A stretch of 5,637 nt of DNA from Psychroflexus sp. (lineage in GTDB: Bacteria; Bacteroidota; Bacteroidia; Flavobacteriales; Flavobacteriaceae), in assembly GCA_007116535.1 (NCBI GenBank), contig SKIG01000110.1, positions 1 to 5,637 of the forward strand, in the 5' to 3' direction. A program made the position numbers and the translations under genes. The notes beneath the pieces are model-generated. The model had not been told where the DNA came from. It did not search any database and saw only the letters and a list, made by a program, of their open reading frames with translations. Each line of letters begins with the position of its first letter. Position 1 is the stretch's first letter. Below are positions 1 to 5,637 of the stretch, piece by piece.

Positions 1-352
1 TCGAAAAGAAATACAGTATTTGCACTCTATTTTCAGGTAAGATAGGGGTGTATTTAGGGGTAAAAAGGAAGAATAACACAGTAAGACATGAAGTGAGTGT
101 TATATTTTTATAGACTTTGTAGCGACTTTCAGCATTTTGTAAGTCATAAATTTCAAAAATCGTTCCGAATAAAACAAGATAGAAACTCAGTAAAATAGAC
201 CAATTTGCAAACTGGTCGGTAATCCTAAAGTAAGTTTGATTAAAGAATTTGGCTGATATGTAAAGCGAAAATATGACGATTAGTACATCTACAATACGTA
301 GAAGTATTTTCCGTTCAGATATCTCAAAGTGTGTTTGTTTTTTTGCAACCAT
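1..352 (-). CDS. Sugar transferase (exopolysaccharide polyprenyl glycosylphosphotransferase-like), N-terminal part, cut by window edge
   Basis: The frame is open from an ATG at 352 to the window edge, giving 117 residues; the 3' part, including any catalytic domain, is outside. An in-frame TAA at 356-358 lies just upstream, so this ATG is the first possible start. The N-terminus reads MVAKKQTHFEISERKILLR, followed by hydrophobic segments at about 18-34, 51-67 and 83-97 and a TPILPENR stretch near 103-109. This matches my memory of the membrane N-terminus of flavobacterial sugar transferases of the WcaJ/undecaprenyl-phosphate glycosylphosphotransferase type, which load the first sugar onto the lipid carrier for capsule or exopolysaccharide at the inner membrane. 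The conserved catalytic domain that would prove it is not visible, so the specific call is moderate, while the gene itself is well supported. It lies downstream of blh in the same direction but has its own promoter candidate. Confidence 0.68.
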   Translation of the reverse strand, partial: MVAKKQTHFEISERKILLRIVDVLIVIFSLYISAKFFNQTYFRITDQFANWSILLSFYLVLFGTIFEIYDLQNAESRYKVYKNITLTSCLTVLFFLFTPKYTPILPENRVQILYFFS

Positions 353-370
353 TGATTATGTTAGTTAAGG

Positions 371-378
371 CAAAAGTA
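371..378 (-). promoter_or_regulatory. Bacteroidota -7 promoter element before the sugar transferase gene
   Basis: The minus strand reads TACTTTTG, a full match to the TAnnTTTG consensus for the Bacteroidota primary sigma factor, ending 18 nt before the ATG at 352. No clear TTG element is seen at the expected -33 distance; the upstream DNA is A/T-only and includes a 12-bp palindrome at 393-404. This suggests separate transcription from blh. With no terminator hairpin seen after blh, read-through remains possible. Confidence 0.5.
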
Positions 379-418
379 ATGTTTTTAGTTACTATTTTAA
401 AATAAATCATACACATGT

Positions 419-1318
419 TTATTCTTTTTCACCATAATCTGAGAACATTTTTCTCATAATAACTACGTGAGGGAAAGTTATGGCTGCTACAAAAGAAAAA
501 AAAAGTGAATACATATGTTTGTAATCATACAGAAAAAATATGAAAGCGAATAAACCAACTAAAGATATAACCCAATATATCCAGGCTTTTTTAAAATAAT
601 TTACAAAGGAAGTAATTGAGTTATCAGCATACAGATATTTCTGTTGGTCTTTAAGTGATGGTAAACTATGCCAAAAAGTGAAATAAATAGCAAATCCAAC
701 AATTAAGTCAACACTATTAAACACAAGCACATATATGATTAAATAAATTAATTCATCAAAAAATGCTTGATTTTTTAGAAGTTTAACTTTAGAACTTATA
801 ATTACAGTTGTAAATGCAATAAAAGTACTTATGATTAAAATGTAACCAATTGTTGATTTTTCAGGCCAGAAGGAACCAAAATCGCTAACTATTTCATTTG
901 AACTTTCGTATTGAGAGAAGAATAATAAAGAGAATAGGTATATTCCGTAACTAAAGAACAAGCCAATTTTTAAAATAGGATACTCTTTTTTAGAGTTGAT
1001 TTCAATTTGAAAATGCTGTTCACCAAAATGATAGGCGCTTATGAGGATGAAAAAAGGAAGTGCTAACCTTGGAAATACTAAAAACAATACCAGTCCTATT
1101 ATTACCATTAATAGGTAAAGCATGATATATTTTATTTTGTCTCTTTTTCTGAAATTAGTCATCTTTTGAATGATCTGAATATCATTTGAGCCATGCAATA
1201 ATCCGAAACTAAAAATTAATACTAAGGCAAAGATCATGCTATAGGTTTCTGCTAACAAACTAGCAATTAATACACTTGCAAGGCTTAGTAGAATTATATA
1301 TTTCTTATTTTCTAACAT
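419..1318 (-). CDS. blh: Brp/Blh family beta-carotene 15,15'-dioxygenase (retinal-forming)
   Basis: A 299-residue integral membrane protein of usual family length. Members cleave beta-carotene at the central double bond with O2 to give two retinals, using iron held by conserved histidines. Hydrophobic segments alternate with the histidine motifs that mark the family: LLHGSND (His42, Asp46), AYHFGEQHF (His97, His102), FTFWHSLP (His217) and TFPHVV (His284). All key histidines appear present, so the enzyme should be active. The gene is transcribed away from the proteorhodopsin gene, with 108 bp between their starts, the classic arrangement for supplying chromophore. The ATG at 1318 gives the full N-terminal membrane segment, and a promoter box sits 18 nt upstream. 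Sampled rows are about 20-27 % GC, clearly more AT-rich than the rhodopsin gene. Family assignment is firm; the exact substrate is inferred from context. Confidence 0.93.
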   Translation of the reverse strand: MLENKKYIILLSLASVLIASLLAETYSMIFALVLIFSFGLLHGSNDIQIIQKMTNFRKRDKIKYIMLYLLMVIIGLVLFLVFPRLALPFFILISAYHFGEQHFQIEINSKKEYPILKIGLFFSYGIYLFSLLFFSQYESSNEIVSDFGSFWPEKSTIGYILIISTFIAFTTVIISSKVKLLKNQAFFDELIYLIIYVLVFNSVDLIVGFAIYFTFWHSLPSLKDQQKYLYADNSITSFVNYFKKAWIYWVISLVGLFAFIFFLYDYKHMYSLFFSFVAAITFPHVVIMRKMFSDYGEKE

Positions 1319-1331
1319 TAATAATTATTAA
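1318..1331. repeat. 14-bp perfect palindrome at the blh start
   Basis: TTAATAATTATTAA is its own reverse complement. It overlaps the first base of the blh start codon and fills most of the predicted 5' leader. It could be an operator or simply reflect A/T-only DNA; nothing else supports a role. Confidence 0.35.
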
Positions 1332-1336
1332 GTTTT

Positions 1337-1344
1337 CAAATTTA
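1337..1344 (-). promoter_or_regulatory. -7 promoter element for blh
   Basis: The minus strand reads TAAATTTG, a full TAnnTTTG match ending 18 nt before the blh ATG, the same spacing as for the sugar transferase gene. No convincing -33 TTG is visible. In such AT-rich DNA a chance match is possible, but position and spacing fit. Confidence 0.5.
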
Positions 1345-1418
1345 ATCAAAAATTTTTCTTAATAAATAATTATCATGTTTAATCTTTTACTACATTTGGT
1401 TCTACAAATCAAAAATTT
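1344..1418 (+). repeat. Direct repeat pair AATCAAAAATTT in the blh/rhodopsin intergenic region
   Basis: The 12-mer AATCAAAAATTT occurs at 1344-1355 and again, identical, at 1407-1418, 63 bp apart. The first copy abuts the blh -7 box on its upstream side. The second lies just downstream of the rhodopsin -7 box, in the likely start of that transcript. The positions would suit a shared regulator acting on both genes, but the A/T richness makes chance a serious alternative. Confidence 0.3.
1391..1398 (+). promoter_or_regulatory. -7 promoter element for proteorhodopsin
   Basis: TACATTTG is a full match to TAnnTTTG and ends 28 nt before the rhodopsin ATG at 1427. No clear -33 TTG is visible. The leader that follows is A/T-rich with no Shine-Dalgarno sequence, as is usual in this phylum. 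Confidence 0.55.
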
Positions 1419-1426
1419 ATAACACT

Positions 1427-2152
1427 ATGAGTAATTTTATGTATTTCTTAGCCGATGTATCAAAAATCGCGAATGACGATTACGTTGGCTTTACGTTTTT
1501 CGTAGGCAGTATGGCCATGATGGCGGCATCTGCCTTTTTCTTTTTATCCCTAAATCAATTTGACAAGAAGTGGCGAACTTCAGTTTTGGTTTCAGGATTA
1601 ATTACCTTTATTGCAGCTGTGCATTATTTCTACATGCGTGATTATTGGGATGCAGTTGGTGAATCACCGACTTTCTTCCGTTATGTAGATTGGGTGCTAA
1701 CAGTTCCATTAATGTGTGTGGAATTCTATCTTATTCTAAAGGTAGCAGGGGCTAAGCAATCTCTAATGTGGAGATTGATTTTCCTTTCGGTAGTTATGTT
1801 AGTAACAGGTTATTTTGGGGAAGCAGTATTTACTGATCAAGCTGCATTTTGGGGCTTTGTTTCAGGTGTTGCTTACTTTGTAATTGTGTATGACATTTGG
1901 TTAGGGAAAGCCAAGAAACTTGCTGAAGAAGCAGGAGGCGAAGTATTAAAAGCACACAAAATTCTTTGTTGGTTTGTGCTTGTAGGATGGGCAATCTATC
2001 CATTGGGTTACATGCTTGGAACAGACGGTTGGTACGATGGAATTCATGCGCTAAATATAGACATGAACGTAGTTTACAATATCGGTGACGCTGTCAACAA
2101 AATCGGATTTGGTTTAGTAATTTATGCTTTAGCAGTAAAGTCAAGTAAGTAA
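1427..2152 (+). CDS. Proteorhodopsin, green-absorbing type, light-driven proton pump
   Basis: A 241-residue seven-helix microbial rhodopsin (helices near 19-40, 52-69, 84-104, 114-130, 139-158, 176-197, 213-236). Retinal bound to Lys225 (in DAVNKIGFG) isomerises in light and drives protons out across the inner membrane. Helix C reads RYVDWVLTVPLMCVEFYL: Asp88 is the proton acceptor, Thr92 the middle residue and Glu99 the donor, the DTE set of proton pumps (Asp97, Thr101, Glu108 in the gammaproteobacterial protein). His66, partner of the acceptor, is present in AAVHYFYMRDYW. Met96 sits at tuning position 105, which with Leu indicates green absorption; Gln would mean blue. Gly143 in FWGFVSG aligns with Phe152 of the classic protein, the site of the antenna-carotenoid opening. 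No cleavable signal peptide is evident. The gene is monocistronic: its own promoter box and a strong terminator flank it, with retinal supplied by the divergent blh. Confidence 0.97.
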   Translation: MSNFMYFLADVSKIANDDYVGFTFFVGSMAMMAASAFFFLSLNQFDKKWRTSVLVSGLITFIAAVHYFYMRDYWDAVGESPTFFRYVDWVLTVPLMCVEFYLILKVAGAKQSLMWRLIFLSVVMLVTGYFGEAVFTDQAAFWGFVSGVAYFVIVYDIWLGKAKKLAEEAGGEVLKAHKILCWFVLVGWAIYPLGYMLGTDGWYDGIHALNIDMNVVYNIGDAVNKIGFGLVIYALAVKSSK

Positions 2153-2196
2153 TCACTTGAATTATTCATTAAGTTTGAATACTTAACCAGCAAAAT

Positions 2197-2224
2197 AAAG
2201 TCGCTCAATAGAGCGACTTTTTTT
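2197..2224. terminator. Bidirectional rho-independent terminator between proteorhodopsin and thioredoxin
   Basis: A perfect 10-bp stem, AAAGTCGCTC at 2197-2206 and GAGCGACTTT at 2211-2220, with an AATA loop. On the plus strand the arm ends in seven T; on the minus strand it is followed by TTTATTTT. It can therefore end transcripts from both converging genes. It overlaps the first two bases of the thioredoxin stop codon (2223-2225), so that gene ends inside its own terminator. Confidence 0.9.
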
Positions 2225-2522
2225 ATGCGTTTTGTTGAATAATCTCAACTAAATCATCTTTGCTTAAAACACCACTTTGTCTCCAAAGTTGTTCGCCGTT
2301 TTTGTATAAAATTAGCGTCGGAACCCCTCTTACTTGAAGTTGAGAAGCAAGTTGTTGGTTTTTATCAACGTCTATTTTGATAATCTTTACATTTTCACCC
2401 AATGTTTCTTTTACCTCATTTAAAATTGGCCCTAACATTTGACAAGGCCCACACCAAGTTGCAAAAAAGTCAACTAAAACGGGTATTTCTGATTGTATTA
2501 TTTCATTAAAACTTTTGCTCAT
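2223..2522 (-). CDS. trxA: Thioredoxin
   Basis: A 99-residue single-domain thioredoxin, a cytoplasmic dithiol-disulfide reductant recycled by thioredoxin reductase. It shows the active site WCGPC (Trp23-Cys27) after VLVDFFAT, the buried Asp18, a KIDVD strand near 49-53 and the cis-proline loop GVPT (Pro68). There is no signal peptide or lipobox. I chose ATG 2522 over the longer in-frame ATG at 2564. The shorter start gives a normal N-terminus (MSKSFNEII) and has AGAAG 6-10 nt upstream, whereas a full -7 promoter box (2545-2552) lies inside the longer version's first codons. The gene converges on the rhodopsin gene and shares its terminator. It follows purC by 97 bp and is probably transcribed on its own. 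The symbol trxA is given by function; flavobacteria often carry several thioredoxins. Confidence 0.93.
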   Translation of the reverse strand: MSKSFNEIIQSEIPVLVDFFATWCGPCQMLGPILNEVKETLGENVKIIKIDVDKNQQLASQLQVRGVPTLILYKNGEQLWRQSGVLSKDDLVEIIQQNA

Positions 2523-2544
2523 AATATCTTCTTTTATTTTGAAG

Positions 2545-2552
2545 CAAAAATA
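2545..2552 (-). promoter_or_regulatory. -7 promoter element for thioredoxin
   Basis: The minus strand reads TATTTTTG, a full TAnnTTTG match 22 nt before the chosen start at 2522. It supports the shorter thioredoxin start and separate transcription from purC. No good -33 element is seen. Confidence 0.5.
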
Positions 2553-2619
2553 GACGATTATCAATCTTTTTTCAGTAACAATAGTTGCATTGAAAAGTTT
2601 GAATTAGGTAACAAAAATT

Positions 2620-3567
2620 TTACTCGGCTAAATAAGCATCCAAATTCTGTTGAATACGCTTATTTATATCCGTATTTTCGGCCTTTACAAATGATATCTG
2701 TGTAATAGTTTCGTACAATTCAATATACCTATCTGTAACTGAATTGACAAATTCTTCAGAAAGTACAGGGATCTTTTGTCCTTCTTTTCCTTGGAAGCCA
2801 TTTTCTATCAACCACTCACGAACAAATTCTTTAGAAAGTTGACGCTGTTTTTCTCCTTTGTCTTGCAATTCTTGGTAAGTATCTAAGTAAAAATAACGAG
2901 AAGAGTCCGGCGTATGTATTTCATCAATAACGACAATTTTACCGTCTTTTGTTTTTCCAAATTCATATTTAGTATCCACTAAAATAAGTCCTGAATTTTT
3001 AGCCATTTCACTTCCTTTTTTAAATAAAGCGTAAGTGTATTTCTCTAAAATGGCATAGTCTTCTTCAGAAACTATTCCGTTGGATAAGATAGCTTCTTTT
3101 GAAATATCTTCATCGTGAGCGCCAATGGAAGCTTTGGTGGTTGGTGTGATGATTGGCTGTGGAAACGCGTCATTTTCCTTCATTCCATCAGGAAGACTTA
3201 CGCCACAAAGCGTTCTTTTACCAGATTTGTACTCACGCCAAGCATGTCCAGCTAAATAACCACGAATGACCATTTCTACTTTAAAAGGCTCACATTTAAG
3301 ACCAACACTCACATTTGGGTCGGGAGAAGAAAGTAACCAATTCGGAACAATGTCTTTGGTTTGCTCCAACATATAGCAAGCAAGCTGATTCAGTATTTGT
3401 CCTTTGTATGGAATTCCCTGAGGAAGTACCACGTCAAAAGCACTTAGTCGATCGGTTGCGACCATAATTAGTCGTTCGTCAGAAAGTTCATAGACTTCTC
3501 TAACTTTTCCTTTGTAAAATGAAACTTGATTGGCTAACTGTAGTTGTGTTGATTGTAATGTGCTCAT
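2620..3567 (-). CDS. purC: Phosphoribosylaminoimidazole-succinocarboxamide synthase (SAICAR synthase)
   Basis: A 315-residue cytoplasmic enzyme of purine synthesis that joins CAIR and aspartate using ATP to make SAICAR. Family motifs appear in order: the ATP-binding hairpin [10 protein letters not shown] (18-27), TDRLSAFDV (38-46), [16 protein letters not shown] (98-113), TTKA and GAHDE (143-153), LVDTKYEFG (196-204) and the signature [13 protein letters not shown] (214-226), then KEFVREWL (246-253). Length is that of the longer form common in Bacteroidota and yeast, about 70 residues more than the E. coli enzyme. Nothing essential seems missing. The ATG at 3567 is 13 bp after the phoH stop, with no room for a separate promoter, so the gene is probably read as phoH-purC. 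No strong terminator hairpin is visible after its stop. Confidence 0.96.
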   Translation of the reverse strand: MSTLQSTQLQLANQVSFYKGKVREVYELSDERLIMVATDRLSAFDVVLPQGIPYKGQILNQLACYMLEQTKDIVPNWLLSSPDPNVSVGLKCEPFKVEMVIRGYLAGHAWREYKSGKRTLCGVSLPDGMKENDAFPQPIITPTTKASIGAHDEDISKEAILSNGIVSEEDYAILEKYTYALFKKGSEMAKNSGLILVDTKYEFGKTKDGKIVVIDEIHTPDSSRYFYLDTYQELQDKGEKQRQLSKEFVREWLIENGFQGKEGQKIPVLSEEFVNSVTDRYIELYETITQISFVKAENTDINKRIQQNLDAYLAE

Positions 3568-3580
3568 TAGCGTAGGTAGG

Positions 3581-4534
3581 TTATTCTTGATTTTCTATGG
3601 ATTTGTATGCAGCGATGATATCCTTCACCAAACGGTGGCGGATTACATCTTTATCGTCTAAATAGATTATTCCGACTCCTTTGATAGGTTTTAGAACAAG
3701 CAAAGCTTCTTTTAATCCTGAAATTACTCGTCTTGGTAAATCTACTTGACCAGGATCGCCTGTAATCATAAATTTTGCACTACGTCCCATTCTAGTGAGG
3801 AACATTTTCATTTGTGCGTGCGTTGTGTTTTGCGCTTCGTCTAAAATCACAAAGGCATTGTCTAAAGTACGTCCACGCATAAATGCCATGGGCGCAATTT
3901 GAATCACTCCTTTTTCGATGTAGCTTTCTAATTTTTCATGCGGAATCATATCTCTCAACGCATCGTACAGCGGTTGCATGTAAGGGTCGAGTTTTTCTTT
4001 TAAATCCCCCGGTAAAAATCCTAAATTTTCTCCTGCTTCAACAGCAGGTCTTGTAAGAATGATTCGCTTTACTTGCTTTTCTTTCAAAGCTTTTACTGCC
4101 AAAGCAACACCTGTATAGGTTTTTCCTGTTCCTGCAGGACCTATAGCAAACACCATATCGTTTTTAGCCATGGATTCGACTAATTTACGTTGGTTAACAG
4201 TTTGGGCTTTTATAATTTTCCCACCAACTCCGTGCAAAATAGGCTCGCCTGAAGTAACTGTTGTTTCGTAGTCTTTTTGAGAATCACTCGTCAAAATACG
4301 TTCGATGATGTTTTCATCAAGCTTATTGTATTTCATAAAATGTTCGCATAACATTTCTATGCGTTTATCAAACTCTTCTAAAACTTCCTCATCGCCAAAG
4401 GCTTTTATTTTGTTGCCTCTTGCTACAATTTTCAACTTGGGGAAGTAGCGTTTTATCAGTTCAATGTGGTGGTTGTTGTGCCCAAAAAAGTCACTTGGGC
4501 TAATTTCAGAAAGTTCAATAATAAGTTCGTTCAA
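3581..4534 (-). CDS. phoH: PhoH family ATPase, TTG start
   Basis: A 317-residue cytoplasmic P-loop protein of the PhoH/YbeZ type, whose members are ATPases linked to RNA metabolism and, in some bacteria, to phosphate starvation; the precise role is unsettled. An N-terminal domain (about 1-110) with [13 protein letters not shown] precedes the ATPase domain. Walker A is GPAGTGKT (132-139), Walker B FVILDEAQ (228-235), the sensor region [10 protein letters not shown] (258-267), and a DVIRHRLV stretch (297-304) closes it. The start appears to be TTG at 4534: the codon two before it is TAG (4538-4540), and the first in-frame ATG encodes residue 61, too late to keep the conserved N-terminus. The [13 protein letters not shown] beginning resembles flavobacterial relatives as I recall them. 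It leads the likely phoH-purC operon and is divergent from the DUF62 gene. Confidence 0.94.
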   Translation of the reverse strand: MNELIIELSEISPSDFFGHNNHHIELIKRYFPKLKIVARGNKIKAFGDEEVLEEFDKRIEMLCEHFMKYNKLDENIIERILTSDSQKDYETTVTSGEPILHGVGGKIIKAQTVNQRKLVESMAKNDMVFAIGPAGTGKTYTGVALAVKALKEKQVKRIILTRPAVEAGENLGFLPGDLKEKLDPYMQPLYDALRDMIPHEKLESYIEKGVIQIAPMAFMRGRTLDNAFVILDEAQNTTHAQMKMFLTRMGRSAKFMITGDPGQVDLPRRVISGLKEALLVLKPIKGVGIIYLDDKDVIRHRLVKDIIAAYKSIENQE

Positions 4535-4560
4535 AAGCTATTTTTTTAAGGCATTATGAT

Positions 4561-4568
4561 TAATTTCG
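4561..4568 (+). promoter_or_regulatory. Possible -7 element for the DUF62 gene
   Basis: TAATTTCG matches TAnnTTTG at all but one base and lies 62 nt before the ATG at 4631. A second near match, TAAATTTA at 4611-4618, is closer but leaves only 12 nt. Neither has a clear -33 element, so the true promoter is uncertain. Confidence 0.25.
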
Positions 4569-4573
4569 CATTA

Positions 4574-4581
4574 CAAATCTA
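4574..4581 (-). promoter_or_regulatory. -7 promoter element for phoH-purC
   Basis: The minus strand reads TAGATTTG, a full TAnnTTTG match 39 nt before the TTG start of phoH. The -33 region is T-rich without a clean TTG. It lies close to the candidate element for the divergent gene, so the two promoters may overlap. Confidence 0.45.
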
Positions 4582-4630
4582 CAAAAAATACTAAACTAAA
4601 ATTCAGAATTTAAATTTAAGCTTGCATTAA

Positions 4631-5464
4631 ATGTCAATCATCACATTAACCACTGATTTTGGAATAAAAGACCACTCTGTTGGAGCGGTAAAAGGAGCTA
4701 TTCTTAGTGAATTGTCGGATGCAAGAATTGTAGATATTACTCATCAAGTATCACCGTTTCATATTGGTGAAGCTGCATACATTATCAAAAATGCGTACCA
4801 TGTTTTTCCTAAAGGAACTATCCATATAATTGGTGTAGATTCAGAATTAACCCCGGAGAATAAACACTTGGCACTTTTCTTAGATGGTCACTTTTTTGTC
4901 TGTGCTAACAATGGAATCATTTCGCTAATTGCTGCCGAAATTAAACCTGAAAAAGTAGTTGAAATAAACATTCACAACACGGTAGAAACTAACTTTACAG
5001 TGTTGGATGTGTTTGTGAAAGTCGCTGCGCACATAGCACGGGGTGGGACTTTGGAAGTAATTGGCAAACCTTGTCAAGAAGTCAAGCAACTCAAAGAATT
5101 TACCCCGATAATCAACGAAAAGCAAAATCAAATTATTGGTCATGTTATTTATATAGACAATTTTGGAAACGCTATTACCAATATCAACAGAAAGCTATTT
5201 AGTCAAGTAGGCAAGGGGAGAAAGTTTCAAATTGCCGCTCGAAATCACATATTTAAACAAACTTTCGATTCCTATAGTCACGCCATCAATTTTACTGTTG
5301 AAAAGTCTAAACGAGAAGAAGAAGGGAAACGCATGGCGGTTTTTAACGCATCAGATTATTTAGAAATTGCTATTTATAAGAGTAATCCTCATACGGTAGG
5401 AGGAGCATCTTCACTTTTGGGTTTAAAACAAATGAATACCGTCACCGTAAATTTTGAAGAATGA
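4631..5464 (+). CDS. DUF62 / SAM hydroxide adenosyltransferase family protein
   Basis: A 277-residue protein of the family that includes SAM hydrolase (adenosine-forming) and the SAM fluorinase and chlorinase. Characterised archaeal members split S-adenosylmethionine with water into adenosine and methionine. Family marks are TTDFGIKDHSVGAVKG (7-22), DITHQVSPF (35-43), GVDSELTP (68-75), ANNGI (92-96) and the C-terminal-domain motif YIDNFGNAITNI (174-185), with GGASSLLGL near 257-265. Asp70 corresponds to the active-site Asp. By eye the arginine of the usual VDPGVGTxRR loop is replaced (Asn77/Lys78), and the histidine of TFHGRD becomes Thr123 in NFTVLDVF. SAM cleavage is therefore not assured. 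The ATG at 4631 gives the conserved N-terminal strand at once. The stop overlaps the next gene by ATGA, suggesting translational coupling. Confidence 0.88.
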   Translation: MSIITLTTDFGIKDHSVGAVKGAILSELSDARIVDITHQVSPFHIGEAAYIIKNAYHVFPKGTIHIIGVDSELTPENKHLALFLDGHFFVCANNGIISLIAAEIKPEKVVEINIHNTVETNFTVLDVFVKVAAHIARGGTLEVIGKPCQEVKQLKEFTPIINEKQNQIIGHVIYIDNFGNAITNINRKLFSQVGKGRKFQIAARNHIFKQTFDSYSHAINFTVEKSKREEEGKRMAVFNASDYLEIAIYKSNPHTVGGASSLLGLKQMNTVTVNFEE

Positions 5465-5637
5465 TTACACGAATTGTAAAAATGAAGTTTCAATCTTTAC
5501 ATATTGAAACTTTTCAGGCTTTATTTGAAAGATACAAACAACAAATTCGCAACCAAGAAGGCTGTTTTCATTTGAAGCTTTTTCAAGACAAACACGATCC
5601 GCGTATTTTTTTTACTTACAGCCGTTGGGAAAATGAA
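5461..5637 (+). CDS. ABM-fold (antibiotic biosynthesis monooxygenase-like) protein, cut by window edge
   Basis: The frame is open for 59 codons from the ATG at 5461 to the right edge, beginning MITRIVKMKF. The pattern of a first strand with VKMKF, a helix (FQALFERYKQQIRNQ), the EGC turn, then strands LKLFQD and IFFTYSRWENE is that of small dimeric ferredoxin-fold proteins of the ABM/YgiN type, usually about 100 residues. Such proteins include quinol or heme monooxygenases, but most are uncharacterised and the substrate cannot be read here. The gene starts within the stop region of the DUF62 gene (ATGA at 5461-5464), so the two are almost surely co-transcribed and coupled in translation. The missing C-terminal half limits the call. 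Confidence 0.75.
   Translation, partial: MITRIVKMKFQSLHIETFQALFERYKQQIRNQEGCFHLKLFQDKHDPRIFFTYSRWENE

Noticed and set aside
393..404. 12-bp palindrome TATTTTAAAATA after blh
   Set aside because: It has no loop or GC in the stem and no T-tract of terminator type, so it cannot be called a terminator; it is easily formed by chance in such AT-rich DNA.
1427..2152. Sodium- or chloride-pumping rhodopsin, both found in flavobacteria
   Set aside because: Helix C carries Asp-Thr-Glu (88, 92, 99), the proton-pump set, not the NDQ of sodium pumps or the NTQ of flavobacterial chloride pumps.
2523..2564. A 14-residue longer N-terminus for thioredoxin from the ATG at 2564
   Set aside because: The extension would contain the -7 promoter box at 2545-2552, and its residues (MIIVYFCFKIKEDI) are not typical of thioredoxins; the start at 2522 has a normal N-terminus.
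2493..2705. Plus-strand open frame of 70 codons
   Set aside because: It lies antisense to the purC 3' end, the purC-thioredoxin gap and the thioredoxin start, with no recognisable protein features; the sense genes explain the DNA.
4925..5143. Minus-strand open frame of 72 codons
   Set aside because: It lies fully inside the DUF62 gene on the opposite strand and shows no family motif, so it is a shadow frame.
1..5637. tRNA or rRNA genes, CRISPR arrays, insertion sequences or attachment sites
   Set aside because: No cloverleaf-like segments, regularly spaced repeats, transposase-like frames or long terminal inverted repeats were seen; genes fill nearly all of the window.

Overview
The window is low-GC DNA (sampled 60-base rows range from about 20 to 43 % GC) and looks like a chromosomal segment of a marine member of the Bacteroidota, most likely Flavobacteriaceae. 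The grounds are the flavobacterial-type proteorhodopsin with Met at the spectral tuning site, the next-door retinal-forming Brp/Blh oxygenase, the Bacteroidota-type purC and phoH proteins, the lack of strong Shine-Dalgarno sites, and several upstream copies of TAnnTTTG, the Bacteroidota -7 promoter element. I cannot name genus or species.

Layout, left to right. The left edge holds the N-terminal 117 residues of a minus-strand gene resembling flavobacterial exopolysaccharide sugar transferases. Next is blh (minus), which shares a 108-bp intergenic region with a divergent proteorhodopsin gene (plus). A perfect 10-bp hairpin with T-tracts on both sides ends the rhodopsin gene and, from the other side, a converging thioredoxin gene (minus). 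Upstream of thioredoxin lies a minus-strand pair, phoH then purC, separated by 13 bp and probably co-transcribed. Divergent from phoH is a plus-strand pair: a DUF62 (SAM hydroxide adenosyltransferase family) protein overlapping by ATGA a small ABM-fold monooxygenase-like gene that runs off the right edge. No stretch without a gene exceeds about 110 bp.

Functionally, blh and the rhodopsin form the well-known retinal plus light-driven proton pump unit: Blh cleaves beta-carotene to retinal, which binds the rhodopsin lysine. The carotenoid biosynthesis genes that must supply beta-carotene are not in the window. The other genes are ordinary housekeeping functions: redox, purine synthesis and an ATPase linked to RNA metabolism.

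I do not see a clearly new system. The points most worth a second look are a glycine in the rhodopsin at the position linked to a carotenoid-antenna opening, a DUF62 protein that appears to lack two of the three described catalytic residues, and a phoH gene that seems to start with TTG.
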